Positions 36,059 to 46,546 are shown, numbered from the stretch's first letter. The stretch is 64,000 nt of DNA from Planctomycetaceae bacterium (GCA_020638975.1 JACKHN010000002.1:503832-567831), one strand, 5' to 3'. Numbers and translations: made by a program. The notes: generated by a model not told the origin, from the letters alone.

Positions 36059-36089
36059 AAAAAAACCGCTGATCCGAAGATCAGCGGTT
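36059..36089 (-). terminator. Intrinsic terminator downstream of rpoD
   Basis: On the minus strand a perfect 11-bp stem AACCGCTGATC/GATCAGCGGTT closes a TTCG tetraloop and is followed by a run of Ts (36059-36065 on the complement). It starts 70 bases after the rpoD stop. This is the clearest Rho-independent terminator in the window and ends the dnaG-rpoD transcript. Confidence 0.9.
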
Positions 36090-36158
36090 GGTAGTGACGT
36101 TCCCATGTCCGCAGTAGTTCGCGAAAAAAACTCGCAACTGCGTTCAGTAGCAGGCTCG

Positions 36159-37823
36159 TTAGCTTGCAACCGGGCTCCCCAAGAAGCCTTCAAGCTGCTG
36201 GCTCCGCACAGGGTGCTGCAACTTGCGAAGCGCTTTCGCTTCGATCTGTCGCACTCGTTCGCGGGTGACTTTGAAGATCCGTCCCACCTCTTCCAAGGTG
36301 TACGTATACCCATCACCCAGCCCGTACCGTAGTCGAACGATCTCTCGCTCGCGGTAGGTGAGGGTCTTGAGCAGGCCTTCAAGTTTGTCACGTAAAATGC
36401 CATTACTTGCGTTCTTGATGGGGTTATCCGACGCCCCGTCTTCAATAAACTCGCCGAAGCTACAATCGTCGCCTTCGCCGACCGGTCGGTCAAGGCTAAC
36501 CGGATGTCGACCGATGTCCATGACTCGCTTAACTTCATCCAGGCTGAAACCAGCCCGGATGGCGATCTCTTCCGTAGTCGGCTCGCGACGCATCTCTTGC
36601 TGCATCTTCTTCTGAATATTGCGCAACTTCGAGAGCACGTCAATCATGTGTACGGGAATTCGGATCGTTCGAGCTTGGTCCGCAATGGCCCGCGTGATGG
36701 CCTGACGAATCCACCAAGTCGCGTAAGTCGAGAACTTAAATCCACGGCGATACTCATACTTATCCACCGCCCGCATCAGGCCCGTGTTCCCCTCCTGGAT
36801 CAGGTCCAAGAAGCTCAGACCACGATTTCGGTACTTTTTCGCGATCGACACGACCAGCCGCAGGTTACCACTCGAAAGTTGGCGTTTGACGGCTTCATAC
36901 TCCGTGTACTGCCGACGGACCGTGACGCAACGCCGTCGCAGACCACGAGGGCTTTCCTGTACCGTCATCATCAGTCCGTGAAGTTCACGACGCAGATTCG
37001 TCCGTTCTTCGCGGAACATCGGGTCGTCGCCGATGCTTTCGAGTCGGCTGCGAATTTGCTCCATGCGGCCAGCGAAATGCTCGAGTTCCTTCATCAAGGG
37101 ATGGACGCGACGCGTGCGGAGGCTGAGTTCCTCGACCAGCGTCAAGCACTTCTTTCGCCGACGGAGGAACGACCGGCGGATTTCGCGAGCTTGTTCGGCG
37201 GTCGTCGATTTTCGGATCAACTTCGCAAAGTCTCGTTTGTTGAGATCGAGCAAGCGATTCAGGGTCTTTAGATTGTGTGGCATGCGGGCCAGAATCTGCT
37301 CTTTCGTCAGCTGTTCCGTGAGCGACACTTTGATCGTTCTGTCAAACGGCAACTCGCCGTGATAGACCTTGGTTAGCGTCTCGACCGTGCGTCGCATCGC
37401 GTAGTCACAACTGAGCAGCGTGCGGCGAAACAGTTTGCGAGTCAACTCGATCTTTTTCGCCAGCGAGATCTCTTCGTCGCGAGTGAGCAACGGGATCACT
37501 GCCATCTGGCTCAAGTACATGCGAATCGGATCGTCGCTGAGCTTCGGCGCGTCTTCAGCAGAGAGTAGCAGCGGGCCTGCTTCTTTGTCTTGCAGATCTT
37601 CGGCGGTCGGAGCTTTGCGGAGCTCCTCGTCGTCGAAGCCATCATCGGGAGCTTCTTCGACCAGTTCGATGCCGAGTTCTTCGAGGGCGCTTAAGAGATT
37701 GTCAAGCTTCTCGGGATTGACGTCTTCGTCAGGGAGATAAGCGTTGACTTGATCGTAGGTGAGATAGCCTTGGGCTTTGCCTTTGGCGATAAGTTCCGAA
37801 TGGTCTTTGGTCTGGATTTCCAT
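36159..37823 (-). CDS. rpoD: Primary RNA polymerase sigma factor (sigma-70)
   Basis: A 554-residue sigma factor. Region 1.1 is present (about 1-60; [21 protein letters not shown]). Region 1.2 has [21 protein letters not shown] near 95. Regions 2.1-2.4 include [37 protein letters not shown] and [18 protein letters not shown]. Region 3 has [13 protein letters not shown], and region 4.2 has [21 protein letters not shown] near the end. It gives RNA polymerase its housekeeping promoter specificity. A GGAGGG lies near the ATG. The gene is 56 bases after dnaG, the classical dnaG-rpoD pairing, without rpsU in view. Confidence 0.95.
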   Translation of the reverse strand: MEIQTKDHSELIAKGKAQGYLTYDQVNAYLPDEDVNPEKLDNLLSALEELGIELVEEAPDDGFDDEELRKAPTAEDLQDKEAGPLLLSAEDAPKLSDDPIRMYLSQMAVIPLLTRDEEISLAKKIELTRKLFRRTLLSCDYAMRRTVETLTKVYHGELPFDRTIKVSLTEQLTKEQILARMPHNLKTLNRLLDLNKRDFAKLIRKSTTAEQAREIRRSFLRRRKKCLTLVEELSLRTRRVHPLMKELEHFAGRMEQIRSRLESIGDDPMFREERTNLRRELHGLMMTVQESPRGLRRRCVTVRRQYTEYEAVKRQLSSGNLRLVVSIAKKYRNRGLSFLDLIQEGNTGLMRAVDKYEYRRGFKFSTYATWWIRQAITRAIADQARTIRIPVHMIDVLSKLRNIQKKMQQEMRREPTTEEIAIRAGFSLDEVKRVMDIGRHPVSLDRPVGEGDDCSFGEFIEDGASDNPIKNASNGILRDKLEGLLKTLTYREREIVRLRYGLGDGYTYTLEEVGRIFKVTRERVRQIEAKALRKLQHPVRSQQLEGFLGSPVAS

Positions 37824-37879
37824 CTGTCATTTCCCTCCGCACTATCCTGTGCTTCAAGGACACGACGCGACAATGGCAG

Positions 37880-39745
37880 CTACCCATCCGTGGGCGCGGG
37901 AATACCTTGCCGCTTCCGCTCTTGCTCTACGAGCTGTTGCAGTACGTCTAGTTGTTCCTCCTCTCCTAGGGTTCTTTGGTCCAATGCCGCCTGCTTCGCA
38001 CGGCCTTGGTCCGCTTCACGTCGTCCGCGAAGATGATCGATCAGCCACCTGAGTCGTGAGGCCGCGTCTTCTTGGACGTGTTTCTCTTTTTCAGTTGCTT
38101 GTTCGTCCAACGAGACAAGCAAGTTCTTCAACTGGGGATCATCAAGTTCCGTGAGGATGCGGTTGAACTCAACAGGTTCGCCCTTTCCCAACACAACTTG
38201 ATACGTCTCGTAAATCGTTCGAGTGGGTCGACTCGAAAGCTCACCCGGCATGATCGCGGCCAGTGCCTGGTCCGCCAACTCCGGATGTTGCGTCAACAGT
38301 TCTATCAGTTCGGCATCGCATGGATCAAGGTCGCTGACCGAGAGTCGCGGTCGAGGTGCACCCGTCGCTTTGATGCGCGACACCGGCGCGGCCTTCCGCA
38401 ACTCGGTAATTCGTGTGCGAAGTGCCGATTCGTCGATGCGAAATTCGCGTGCTAGCCTCGCGATAATTTGTCGCTCTCGAAGTAGGCGCGACGAGGATGT
38501 ATCGGCCGACATGCGCGGCGCTTTCGAAATTGTAGTGAGCAATTGTTCGAGAGCTTGAGTCGCGCGATGCGTGTCACGAAGCAGATCGATGCCTCGCGTG
38601 CGCGTGATGACGGCATGCTCAAAGGCGTCCAACGCTTGATCGAGCAGTGTCTGCATCGCATTCGCGCCGTTATTCAACAAGTAATCGCAAGGGTCGAGCC
38701 CCTGCGGCAACGTCAGGATTCGCAGATCGACTTCGCTGGCCACGAACAATTCTAGTATCTCATTCGTTCGCTTTTGCCCAGCTTCGTCGCCATCCAATAC
38801 GAGCGTAATCGAATCGGCATAGCGTCGCAAAATCCGAATATGCCGCTCGGTGAGTGCCGTCCCGCAAACCGCGACCGCTGTCTGCAATCCGAACTGATGA
38901 GCCATAATGACGTCGGTATAACCTTCCATCACGATGACGTTTTTCGTTTTACGAGCAGGATCCGCCGCTAGATTGAGAGCGTAGAGTTGATCGCTCTTGG
39001 AGTAGAGCCGCGTCTCTTGCGAATTGACGTATTTGGCTGATGTTTCGGTCGCAAACTCGGGAAGAATTCGTCCACCGAATCCAATCGGTCGGTTCTGAGG
39101 ATCGCGAATCGGAAAGATGACACGACCCTTGAAGCGATCGTAGTAACGGCCCGATTTGGGACTCTTCGCTAGTAAACCCGCCGCCTCCAAGACCGTTGGC
39201 GAAAAGGGTGTCGAGCGGGCTCGATCCAACAACCACTGCCAACTATCCGGCGAAAAACCCAAGTGAAATCGTTTACAACTCTCGTCGTTCACTTTGCGGT
39301 CGGCGAAGTATTTCCTCGCAACTTCCGCATCGACCGAACGCTGCAAGCACTGAGCGAACTGCTGCTCCGCCCACTCGCATGCGGCGTAGAGCGTCTTCTT
39401 GTCGCCGGGGCTTCCTGCGGCGGGACGCGGGGTTGCTGCGTTTGCTTGCAGCACAACACCCGCTCGATCGGCCAGCATCTCCAAAGCTTCGCGGAAGTCA
39501 ATTCCTTCACGTTTCATCGTGAAGCTGAAGATGTCGCCACCATCATTGCAGACCCAGCACTTCCAAGACTGACGCGCCGGGTTAATCTGCAAGCTGGGCT
39601 TCGTGTCCTCGTGCCAAGGGCAGAGCCCCACGAAATTCGCACCTTGGCGACGCAACGGCATATACCCGCCTACCAAATCGACAATGTCGACCGCTTGGCG
39701 GACTCGCTCTTTGGCGTCGTCATTTTGTCCGAAGGACATGGTCAT
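37880..39745 (-). CDS. dnaG: DNA primase
   Basis: A 621-residue primase. The N-terminal CHC2 zinc-binding domain has LCPWHEDTKPS and SWKCWVCNDGGDIFSF (about 40-80). The next domain has FADRKVNDESCKRFHLGFSPD and FRGRVIFPIRD-like text (FKGRVIFPIRDPQNRPIGFGGR). The TOPRIM core has NVIVMEGYTDVIMAHQ near 270 and ITLVLDGDEAGQKRTNE near 320. The C-terminal part (about 430-620) is the DnaB-interacting helical region. It makes RNA primers at the replication fork. Translation may start at the ATG at 39745 or two codons later. Confidence 0.95.
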   Translation of the reverse strand: MTMSFGQNDDAKERVRQAVDIVDLVGGYMPLRRQGANFVGLCPWHEDTKPSLQINPARQSWKCWVCNDGGDIFSFTMKREGIDFREALEMLADRAGVVLQANAATPRPAAGSPGDKKTLYAACEWAEQQFAQCLQRSVDAEVARKYFADRKVNDESCKRFHLGFSPDSWQWLLDRARSTPFSPTVLEAAGLLAKSPKSGRYYDRFKGRVIFPIRDPQNRPIGFGGRILPEFATETSAKYVNSQETRLYSKSDQLYALNLAADPARKTKNVIVMEGYTDVIMAHQFGLQTAVAVCGTALTERHIRILRRYADSITLVLDGDEAGQKRTNEILELFVASEVDLRILTLPQGLDPCDYLLNNGANAMQTLLDQALDAFEHAVITRTRGIDLLRDTHRATQALEQLLTTISKAPRMSADTSSSRLLRERQIIARLAREFRIDESALRTRITELRKAAPVSRIKATGAPRPRLSVSDLDPCDAELIELLTQHPELADQALAAIMPGELSSRPTRTIYETYQVVLGKGEPVEFNRILTELDDPQLKNLLVSLDEQATEKEKHVQEDAASRLRWLIDHLRGRREADQGRAKQAALDQRTLGEEEQLDVLQQLVEQERKRQGIPAPTDG

Positions 39746-40106
39746 AGTGCGGGTACTTCCGTGTTGACCTCGATCGCGGCGTCCTTGGGTTAAGACGCCA
39801 TCGAGAAGGCCATCTTACCACCTTTTTTCGATCCAGGTGGCATGCCATCCATGGCAAGGTGCGGGATTATAGAGACATGTTTTTTTCAGGTCAACATTGC
39901 GATTGACAAGCCGTAACTCACTATATGCCCACGTGTTAGCCTAACGCATCACTGCTGGCAGATCTGTCTTGACGCGTATTCAACTAGGAAACTACGTGCG
40001 CCAAGGTCAACACTGTCAACACCAACCGACCGCTCAATTCGAGCGGGTTTGATGCGGTGGCGATGCGACGAATACGCACGACAACCTTTTGGGGTCGGCA
40101 ATGCGA
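39746..40106. other. Intergenic region upstream of dnaG
   Basis: 361 bp with no convincing gene. The dnaG-rpoD promoter should lie at its left end. A short hairpin CCGCTC/GAGCGG sits near 40029-40045. A T-run at 39878-39885 is present but has no stem attached. I see no tRNA-like cloverleaf. Confidence 0.35.
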
Positions 40107-41105
40107 TTATGGCGTCAACCGTTCGCTGATGTACTCCATCGACCGTTGGAACGCTTGATCGATCAGCTGTCGGTCCCCACCCCACAAGCTGTGTCCACCG
40201 CCTTCGATGGTGATCAACTCGTGTGCGACTCCATGTCGTTCCAACTCGCGAGCCATCGATCGTGATTGTTCGACCGGAACGTCCCTATCGGCGGTGCCAT
40301 GCAGAAACAGCGTCGGTGGGAACTTCGGCGAGACATTTCTGATCGGACAAAACGGCGTGAGTTTGTCGCGATCCTGCTTGGGTTCAAGACCGGTGAGTAC
40401 ATCGACCCATCGCCCGGTTTGTTTCAGATAGAGAAAGAAGGTGGCTCGCCCGGCTCCGTTCTCTTGATTTGTCCCAGTAAGAACTTGCTGGCCGACACCT
40501 GACCAAGCGACATCTTCCTCGATCAGTTTCCCTTTGCGATAGGCCTCGCTCGGCTGAGTCGTCCAGTCACCATCAATGTCACCGAACCCCCAGTACGACA
40601 CGATTGCCGTTGGAGGCGGATCAATCGCGATTCCGCTCATTAAAGCCAAATACCCACCCGCCGACGCACCAGCGACAACAAGCCGCGAGCAGTCCGCACG
40701 AAACAACTCGGGACCGGATCTACGAACCCAGTTCAAGCCATCTGCGAGGTCTTCGATGATGTCCGGCAACTTCGCTTCGGGCGCAAGACGGTAATCGAGT
40801 GACACCACGACAAAACGCCGTTGCTTGGCAAGTTCCAGCAGTATTTGCGGAACACCTTCACGGCTGCCCATGATCAATGCGCCTCCGTGCAGCCATACCA
40901 CAACAGGACGATTCGCTGCATCCTCGTGGCGATAGACGTCGGCCTGAAGCTTCAGTTGCTCGACGGTCTTGAACGTGTGGACGGTCTTCGAGAAGGCGGC
41001 ATCCTTCTCGTCGGAAGCTGCGTCGGAGCAAAGTAGCAATCCGAGGATGGAACAAGACGCTAGAAGGGGGAGTACGGCAAACCTATTCCGATATCCACAG
41101 TTCAC
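40107..41105 (-). CDS. Secreted alpha/beta hydrolase (esterase/lipase type)
   Basis: A 332-residue alpha/beta hydrolase with a signal peptide (RFAVLPLLASCSILGLLLCSDAA). The oxyanion-hole motif is WLHGGALIMG (about 70). The nucleophile elbow is GASAGGYLAL (about 145). The acid is in FLHGTADRDVPVEQS and the His in IEGGGHSLWG near 310. SLDYRLAPEAKLPD matches the hormone-sensitive-lipase/acetyl-xylan-esterase type common in planctomycetes. Probably removes acyl groups from a polysaccharide or small ester outside the cytoplasm. Substrate unknown. Confidence 0.85.
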   Translation of the reverse strand: MNCGYRNRFAVLPLLASCSILGLLLCSDAASDEKDAAFSKTVHTFKTVEQLKLQADVYRHEDAANRPVVVWLHGGALIMGSREGVPQILLELAKQRRFVVVSLDYRLAPEAKLPDIIEDLADGLNWVRRSGPELFRADCSRLVVAGASAGGYLALMSGIAIDPPPTAIVSYWGFGDIDGDWTTQPSEAYRKGKLIEEDVAWSGVGQQVLTGTNQENGAGRATFFLYLKQTGRWVDVLTGLEPKQDRDKLTPFCPIRNVSPKFPPTLFLHGTADRDVPVEQSRSMARELERHGVAHELITIEGGGHSLWGGDRQLIDQAFQRSMEYISERLTP

Positions 41106-41147
41106 AACTCGCCTCGCTTTCCGGCTAGGGATCGTCCTTTTTTTTGT

Positions 41148-41201
41148 GTAGGGTTCGCTGTAGGGACCTCAGGGATTCCTGGTCCGCACAGCCCACCCTA
41201 C
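41148..41201. repeat. Family C double-hairpin element, copy C2
   Basis: GTAGGGTTCGCTGTAGGGACC at the left and GGTCCGCACAGCCCACCCTAC at the right (read in pieces) form inverted arms with several mismatches. The sequence after it (TCGCCGAAGTTATTCTTGA) matches that after C1, so the element extends to about 41227. It lies between the hslU stop and the start of the hydrolase gene. Confidence 0.6.
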
Positions 41202-41244
41202 TCCTGAATCGCCGAAGTTATTCTTGAGTTGGCCCTACAGTGCG

Positions 41245-42621
41245 CTACAAGATATATTTACTCAGATCTTCGTCGTCGGCGACGTTCTTCAAACGAGCCG
41301 TGACGTACGCAGCGTTCACTTCAACATTGCCCATCTTCATATCAGGGGCTTCGAAGCTAAGTTCTTCGAGCAGCCTCTCCATGATGGTATAGAGACGGCG
41401 GGCACCGATGTTTTGCGTCGACTGATTGACTTGATAGGCATAAGAGGCCAAAGCGTCGACAGCATCCTCGGTAAAGGTGATCGTGATGTCTTCGGTGCCC
41501 ATTAAAGCAACATATTGCTTCGTGAGTGAACTCCTCGGCTCGGTCAGAATGCGAATGAAGTCGTCTTTCGTGAGGTCGGTCAGTTCGACGCGTATTGGAA
41601 AGCGGCCTTGAAGCTCCGGCATCAATTCGCTCGGCTTTGCGCGATGGAACGCGCCTGCCGCAACGAACAGCACATGATCCGTTTTGACGTAACCGTAGCG
41701 GGTTTGGATCGTTGTCCCTTCGACAATTGGCAGCAAGTCTCGTTGCACGCCCTGCCGCGATACGTCGGCGCTCTTACTGTCACTGGCGACAACCTTATCG
41801 ATTTCGTCGATGAAGATGATCCCCAGGTTCTCGGCAAGATTGACCGCCGCCGCGTTGATCTTTTCGGGATCGAGCATGGCTTCGCATTCTTGATCGAAGA
41901 GCACGGCTCGCGCTTCGGCTACTGTCAGATCACGCCGCGAAGTATGCTTCGGCATGATCTTCTCGAACATGGTTTGAATCTCGACTTCCATGTGCTCCAT
42001 GCCCATCTGGCCCATCAGCACGGGAGTTGCCTTTTGCTCGATGGATAGCTCGACGTGTCGTTGCTCTAGTTCACCGCCGACCAGCATCGCTCGCATCTTG
42101 TCGCGAGTTCGACGATACCGCTTCTCAGCTTCCTCGGCGTCTTCGTCCTCGCCAAAGTTGATCGGTTGTGGGCAGAGCAAGTCGAGCAGGCGTTCTTCGG
42201 TGCGTTGCTTCGCCTCGTCTTCAACGCTCTTGCGTTCGCTTTCTCGGACAAGGCCGATGGCGTTTTCGACTAACTCCCGAACCATGCTTTCAACATCGCG
42301 ACCGTAGTAGCCGACTTCCGTGTACTTCGTCGCTTCGACTTTGACGAAGGGAGCCCCCGTCAGCTTGGCCAAGCGGCGTGCAATCTCCGTTTTGCCGACT
42401 CCGGTCGGCCCAATCATCAAGATGTTCTTCGGCGAAACTTCTTGCCGCATCTCTTCGGGCAACTGCTGACGCCGCCAACGATTGCGAATTGCAATGGCGA
42501 CGGCACGCTTGGCATCGGCTTGGCCGACGATGTGCCGGTCGAGTTGTTCGACGATCTCACGCGGCGTAAGCTGCTTTGGCGGCTCCGTCGTCTCGCCCTT
42601 ACCCAAGATCAAGTCGAGCAC
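41245..42621 (-). CDS. hslU: ATP-dependent protease ATPase subunit HslU (ClpY)
   Basis: A 458-residue AAA+ unfoldase. It begins with the family's [34 protein letters not shown] segment (about 18-50). Walker A is [15 protein letters not shown] near 72 and Walker B is [12 protein letters not shown] near 265. An intermediate domain of about 130 residues separates them. It ends LSKYIL, the C-terminal tail that docks into HslV. HslUV degrades misfolded cytoplasmic proteins. The start overlaps the hslV stop by 13 bases. Confidence 0.95.
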   Translation of the reverse strand: MLDLILGKGETTEPPKQLTPREIVEQLDRHIVGQADAKRAVAIAIRNRWRRQQLPEEMRQEVSPKNILMIGPTGVGKTEIARRLAKLTGAPFVKVEATKYTEVGYYGRDVESMVRELVENAIGLVRESERKSVEDEAKQRTEERLLDLLCPQPINFGEDEDAEEAEKRYRRTRDKMRAMLVGGELEQRHVELSIEQKATPVLMGQMGMEHMEVEIQTMFEKIMPKHTSRRDLTVAEARAVLFDQECEAMLDPEKINAAAVNLAENLGIIFIDEIDKVVASDSKSADVSRQGVQRDLLPIVEGTTIQTRYGYVKTDHVLFVAAGAFHRAKPSELMPELQGRFPIRVELTDLTKDDFIRILTEPRSSLTKQYVALMGTEDITITFTEDAVDALASYAYQVNQSTQNIGARRLYTIMERLLEELSFEAPDMKMGNVEVNAAYVTARLKNVADDEDLSKYIL

Positions 42622-43151
42622 TCCAGCACCTCCACGACGATATTTGTATTGGTATAGATGTCGATGTCGGCCGCGATTGTTAACGACGCTTTGACAATCT
42701 CTTCGGCTTCCAAATTGGAATATTGCAGCAGGCCTCGCGCGGCGGCGATCGCATAGTTTCCACCCGATCCGATGCCAACAACTCCATCTGTGGGACTGAT
42801 CACATCGCCCGTACCGCTGATCAGCAGCGTGCCTTTCGAGTCGGCAACCGCCATCAACGCTTCAAGCCTTCGCAGTGCCCGATCCGTACGCCACTCCTTG
42901 GCCAATTCTGTGGCGGCACGAGGAACATTCGACGGATAATCCTTCAGCTTCTCCTCGAAACGTTCCATGAGAGCGAACGCATCCGCACTGGCCCCGGCGA
43001 ATCCGCACAGGACTTTGCCATCCATCAGCCGGCGGATCTTCATCGCATCGGCCTTCATGATCGCGGTGCCAAGCGTGACTTGTCCATCGCCGCCCATGGC
43101 AACTTTGCCATTGCGTCGGACGGTTAAGATTGTGGTTGCGTGAAACTTCAT
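42609..43151 (-). CDS. hslV: ATP-dependent protease subunit HslV (ClpQ)
   Basis: A 180-residue Ntn hydrolase of the proteasome fold. The N-terminal [15 protein letters not shown] gives, after processing, the catalytic Thr of [29 protein letters not shown] and [20 protein letters not shown] are the HslV signatures. It forms a double hexamer that degrades substrates fed by HslU. I selected the ATG at 43151, which leaves a normal short propeptide; a start 36 bases upstream is possible. It is co-translated with hslU. Confidence 0.95.
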   Translation of the reverse strand: MKFHATTILTVRRNGKVAMGGDGQVTLGTAIMKADAMKIRRLMDGKVLCGFAGASADAFALMERFEEKLKDYPSNVPRAATELAKEWRTDRALRRLEALMAVADSKGTLLISGTGDVISPTDGVVGIGSGGNYAIAAARGLLQYSNLEAEEIVKASLTIAADIDIYTNTNIVVEVLECST

Positions 43152-43201
43152 GTTGTCGATTCTATCGCGAGGAAAGGAACGGGCCACGTCGTTCGCGAGG
43201 G

Positions 43202-44305
43202 CTACTCGTCGGCGACGTTCACGTAAACCTTTAACGCCGTTTTCTCTTCCACGAGCAATCGCATCATCTCGGCGTAGTTATCGAGCCCATCGACGGGATT
43301 TGTCAAAATCTTCTCAATCACTTTCGGGTACATGACTTCGCCCAACGCCAAGTCCTTGATCCCCGACTCGAAATGCTCGCGATTGGCGTTCACCGAGCCA
43401 AGCAACAGTTTATTGCCGAGCACCCAATCAATATTGATCTCGTCCGACGGAACCTGAACGTTCTTCTTGCCGCCGGTGATGCTGGTCCACACGAGCACGC
43501 CGTTGTGGCCGAGTGCCTTCATGGCACCAAATGCCATCGCACTAGAGCCTGTCGCATCAATGATCAGATCCGCCTTGCCGGTTTTCTCGATGAGTTCTTC
43601 GATTGGCGTGTCGGTGGTACTGACATAAGTCGCCTCCAATCCGTCGACGATGCTCGAATTGTGAGTCGGTGCCTGTGATCGAGCGAGCGTATAAACGTCC
43701 AAACCGCGAAGCTTCAGGATCAGCGTCGACAGCAAGCCAATCTGGCCCGCCCCCAAAACATATGCTGTCTTCGGTCGCCACACCTTCATCCGGCGTTGAA
43801 CTTCGAAGGCTTGGTGAACGGCTTTGGCCGCGCAGCTGATAGGCTCCATTAGCACGTGCAAATGCTTCAAACCTGGCGGCACTTTCACGATGTAATCGTC
43901 GGAATCGACGAAGTACTCGGTCAAGTAACCGTGCAGCAGGTTAATGCCGCGTTCGTAATACGTCTCTTCGCTCGTCATGTCGTACGTGCCGATTTGGTCG
44001 TAGATCGAACCACCGGGTCGGCGGACGGTCGCGGTGACATAATCGCCCGGCTTCAAGTTGCGAACATTCGGCCCAACTTCTTCGACGATGCCGAACGACT
44101 CATGTCCGAGAACCAAGTACTCAAAGCCCGGAGGTGCATTGCCGTATAACGCGTCGTTGATCTCTCGATCGGTTGCGTCGACACCAACTTTCAAGACGCG
44201 GACGAGCACGCCCTTGCCATTGGCAACGTCGCCTACGGATGGCTTGGCGATGTCTTCGAGGTGAACGCTGTTGGGCTTTCCGGGATAGACGGCGATCGCT
44301 TTCAT
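43202..44305 (-). CDS. Zinc-type dehydrogenase, glucose 1-dehydrogenase-like
   Basis: A 367-residue medium-chain dehydrogenase. [18 protein letters not shown] (about 64-81) holds the GHE zinc-site motif. [13 protein letters not shown] follows where structural cysteines occur in other members; here they are absent. The nucleotide fold begins [13 protein letters not shown] near 185. The length, the DREI segment near residue 50 and the tail [11 protein letters not shown] resemble glucose 1-dehydrogenases of archaeal type (NAD(P)+-dependent oxidation of glucose or galactose to the lactone). Substrate is a family-based guess. It is divergent from the AAA/PspA-like operon. Confidence 0.8.
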   Translation of the reverse strand: MKAIAVYPGKPNSVHLEDIAKPSVGDVANGKGVLVRVLKVGVDATDREINDALYGNAPPGFEYLVLGHESFGIVEEVGPNVRNLKPGDYVTATVRRPGGSIYDQIGTYDMTSEETYYERGINLLHGYLTEYFVDSDDYIVKVPPGLKHLHVLMEPISCAAKAVHQAFEVQRRMKVWRPKTAYVLGAGQIGLLSTLILKLRGLDVYTLARSQAPTHNSSIVDGLEATYVSTTDTPIEELIEKTGKADLIIDATGSSAMAFGAMKALGHNGVLVWTSITGGKKNVQVPSDEINIDWVLGNKLLLGSVNANREHFESGIKDLALGEVMYPKVIEKILTNPVDGLDNYAEMMRLLVEEKTALKVYVNVADE

Positions 44306-44434
44306 ATTTCTTGCTTATTTGCTCTGGCGTGCGTTCTTTACGAGTAAAAGGCCCCAGGCGAGATTGGGCCACAACGGCTAAGCTCCTCAGTATGGCAACT
44401 GAGCCAAATGTTCGCAACGAGTCGGAAGTTGTGG

Positions 44435-44532
44435 TCGTGATGCAGTTTGCCGTAAGTCGGGCACTCCTGCCCGACAAAAGACGGCCAAGAGTGGCCGTCC
44501 TACTTTCAGGAATTTCAAACTGTACCACTACC
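44435..44532 (+). mobile_element. Family A palindromic element (MITE-like), copy A3
   Basis: A 98-bp element beginning TCGTGATGCAGTTTGCCG and ending CAAACTGTACCACTACC. The core hairpins match copies A1 and A2. It is flanked by AAGTTGTGG (44426-44434) and AAATTGTGG (44533-44541), 8 of 9 matching. The next element, E2, begins immediately after the second repeat, so the two were inserted at the same target. Confidence 0.75.
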
Positions 44533-44541
44533 AAATTGTGG

Positions 44542-44671
44542 TCGTGATGCAGTTTGGCAATTCCGAGGCTGGTCACGACGTCATCACAACTCAGAGCCTA
44601 AGCGAGGACGGAATGCACGGCCTCGCTCAGGCTTCGGGTTGTGATGAACGCGGCAAACGGTATCACTCCCG
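44542..44671 (+). mobile_element. Family E palindromic element (MITE-like), copy E2
   Basis: A 130-bp element. Its left end TCGTGATGCAGTTTGG equals that of A3; its right end CAAACGGTATCACTCCCG is the inverted counterpart. Inside is the family E stem CATCACAAC (44582-44590) to GTTGTGATG (44638-44646) with inner AGCCTAAGCGAGG/CCTCGCTCAGGCT pairing. Flanks AAATTGTGG (44533-44541) and AAGTTGTGT (44672-44680) look like a target duplication. It lies upstream of the AAA ATPase gene. Confidence 0.7.
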
Positions 44672-44776
44672 AAGTTGTGTTAGCGCTGCGAATTGACGGT
44701 TATTCGTTCGTGTTTGATAATCAGGATCACGTCAGGCCACTTGAGCCTACTTGCCAGAAACTCAGGGACGATTCGG

Positions 44777-46546
44777 ATGAGTCACACTTACGAATTCTTC
44801 ACACGCTTTGCTCGCATCCTGAATTCGGGGCAGGCACGCAGCGTGGTGCTCTCCGGCAATATCTACGATCTGTTCTGGGATGGCGAAAGTTACGTGCCGC
44901 TGATTCCGTTCGTCTGCAAGAAGGCCAAGGCCGGCGGAGTCATTCAGCTTGTCTATGAGTTGAACGGCCCGATTCGCATGTCACAGGAAGACCATCGCGA
45001 GTTGGCGGATGCCTGGGTGCGTTGGAAGACGGGCGTCGATGCCGATACGTTGGCCATCCGCGAGATGAGTCGAAAGGAATCACAGTCCGAACAACTACGT
45101 GCCGAATTCAATCAGTACGTGCGAGATGCGACGGGAAACTCGACACAAGCTCTCGAGTTCCTGCGACAGCTTACGATTTGCTCCCGCTCTGTCTTGCGAG
45201 CGAATCTACTGATCATCATCGAAGCAGCCGACATGCTGTTGCCTGCCGGAAACGGTGACATCGCGGCGTTGAACGATCGACAGATGCGACGGATCAGCAT
45301 CGTGCAGGATTGGTTCGGCGACCCGGCGTTCGTCGGTGGTGGGGATTCAGTGTGTCTAGTCGCCGAGTCACGAAGCTTGATCCATCCGCGACTGGCAAAA
45401 CTGCCGCAAGTGCTGTCTGTTGATGTACCATCACCAACGACGACCGATCGCAAGCACTACATCGACAACTTCATCGAGACCTCCGACCACAAGCCGGAGC
45501 TTTGGGCAACCTCGCAGGAACTCGCCGAGTTCTGCGCGGGACTGTCCAATCACGCCATCCGACAACTGCTGGCTGGTTCCGCATACGCCGGCGAACCATT
45601 GACGCCGAATCAAGTCGTCGGCAAGGTCGAAGAGTTCATCCAGGGTCAACTTGGCGAAGATGTCGTCGAATTCAAAAAGCCCGAACATCGGTTGGAGCAC
45701 GTCGTCGGATTCTCACAGCTGAAAGAGTTTTTGCGGCGTGAGCTAATCCCTCGTTTCAAGGCCAAAGGCGAGCAGGCGTTACCAGGCGCGGCGGTTGCGG
45801 GGCCGATCGGTGGCGGCAAGACGTTCATTTTCGAAGCGGTCGCTGCGGAGGTCGATGTCCCCGTTTTGGTTTTGAAGAGCATCCGCAGCCAATGGTTTGG
45901 TCAGACCGATGTCATTTTTGAGCGATTGCGACGTGTTCTCGAAGCCTTGGAGAAGGTGGTCATCTTCGTCGACGAAGCAGATACTCAGTTTGGACGCGTC
46001 GACTCGACGGCGCACGACACCGAGCGTCGCTTGACGGGCAAGATCCAAGCGATGATGAGCGATCCGAGACTTCGAGGCCGAGTGATTTGGCTGCTGATGA
46101 CGGCTCGTATCCACCTGCTTTCACCCGATATCCGCCGACCCGGGCGCGTTGGCGATTTAATCATTCCCGTTCTCGATCCACGCGGCGATGATCGACGAGA
46201 CTTCATCAAGTGGGTGCTCAAAGCGACGCAGCTAAGCGACGAAGATCGCAAAGTGCTGACGGAACAACTAGACGATATCGTTCTGGCACACGACTACTCA
46301 GCCGCCGCCTACGCCGCTCTCCGCTCGCAAATCAAAGCCCAGCAACCGACCGATCACGATGCGGTGTTGAATATCGTAAGTGACATCATACCGCCGGCGA
46401 TTGGGCTGACTCGGCGTTATCAAACTTTGCAGGCCCTCGTGAACTGCACTCGCCGATCCTTGTTGCCTGATTCCGATTCGACCAACGCCACTCGCGATGA
46501 TTGGGAAAAGGAACTTCGCGAACTTGAACGACAAGAGGTGCTGTGA
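44777..46546 (+). CDS. Tandem-AAA ATPase, partner of a PspA-like protein
   Basis: A 589-residue protein with two AAA-like halves. The N-terminal half (about 10-260) keeps the fold but has no Walker A; LLIIIEAADMLLP (145-157) resembles a Walker B, and VCLVAESRSLIHPRL a sensor-1 strand. The C-terminal half (about 310-560) is a canonical classical-clade AAA module: GPIGGGKT at 341, VVIFVDEAD at 393-401, and DIRRPGR at 451-457 as the second region of homology. The degenerate-plus-active layout recalls Ycf46-type ATPases. Start ATG at 44777 has AGGGA nine bases upstream. The stop overlaps the next gene (GTGA). It probably remodels the downstream coiled-coil proteins; this is inference. Confidence 0.8.
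   Translation: MSHTYEFFTRFARILNSGQARSVVLSGNIYDLFWDGESYVPLIPFVCKKAKAGGVIQLVYELNGPIRMSQEDHRELADAWVRWKTGVDADTLAIREMSRKESQSEQLRAEFNQYVRDATGNSTQALEFLRQLTICSRSVLRANLLIIIEAADMLLPAGNGDIAALNDRQMRRISIVQDWFGDPAFVGGGDSVCLVAESRSLIHPRLAKLPQVLSVDVPSPTTTDRKHYIDNFIETSDHKPELWATSQELAEFCAGLSNHAIRQLLAGSAYAGEPLTPNQVVGKVEEFIQGQLGEDVVEFKKPEHRLEHVVGFSQLKEFLRRELIPRFKAKGEQALPGAAVAGPIGGGKTFIFEAVAAEVDVPVLVLKSIRSQWFGQTDVIFERLRRVLEALEKVVIFVDEADTQFGRVDSTAHDTERRLTGKIQAMMSDPRLRGRVIWLLMTARIHLLSPDIRRPGRVGDLIIPVLDPRGDDRRDFIKWVLKATQLSDEDRKVLTEQLDDIVLAHDYSAAAYAALRSQIKAQQPTDHDAVLNIVSDIIPPAIGLTRRYQTLQALVNCTRRSLLPDSDSTNATRDDWEKELRELERQEVL

Noticed and set aside
39860..40100. Possible tRNA or small RNA between dnaG and the hydrolase gene
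   Set aside because: One short GAGCGG hairpin is present but no cloverleaf or CCA-end pattern could be built.
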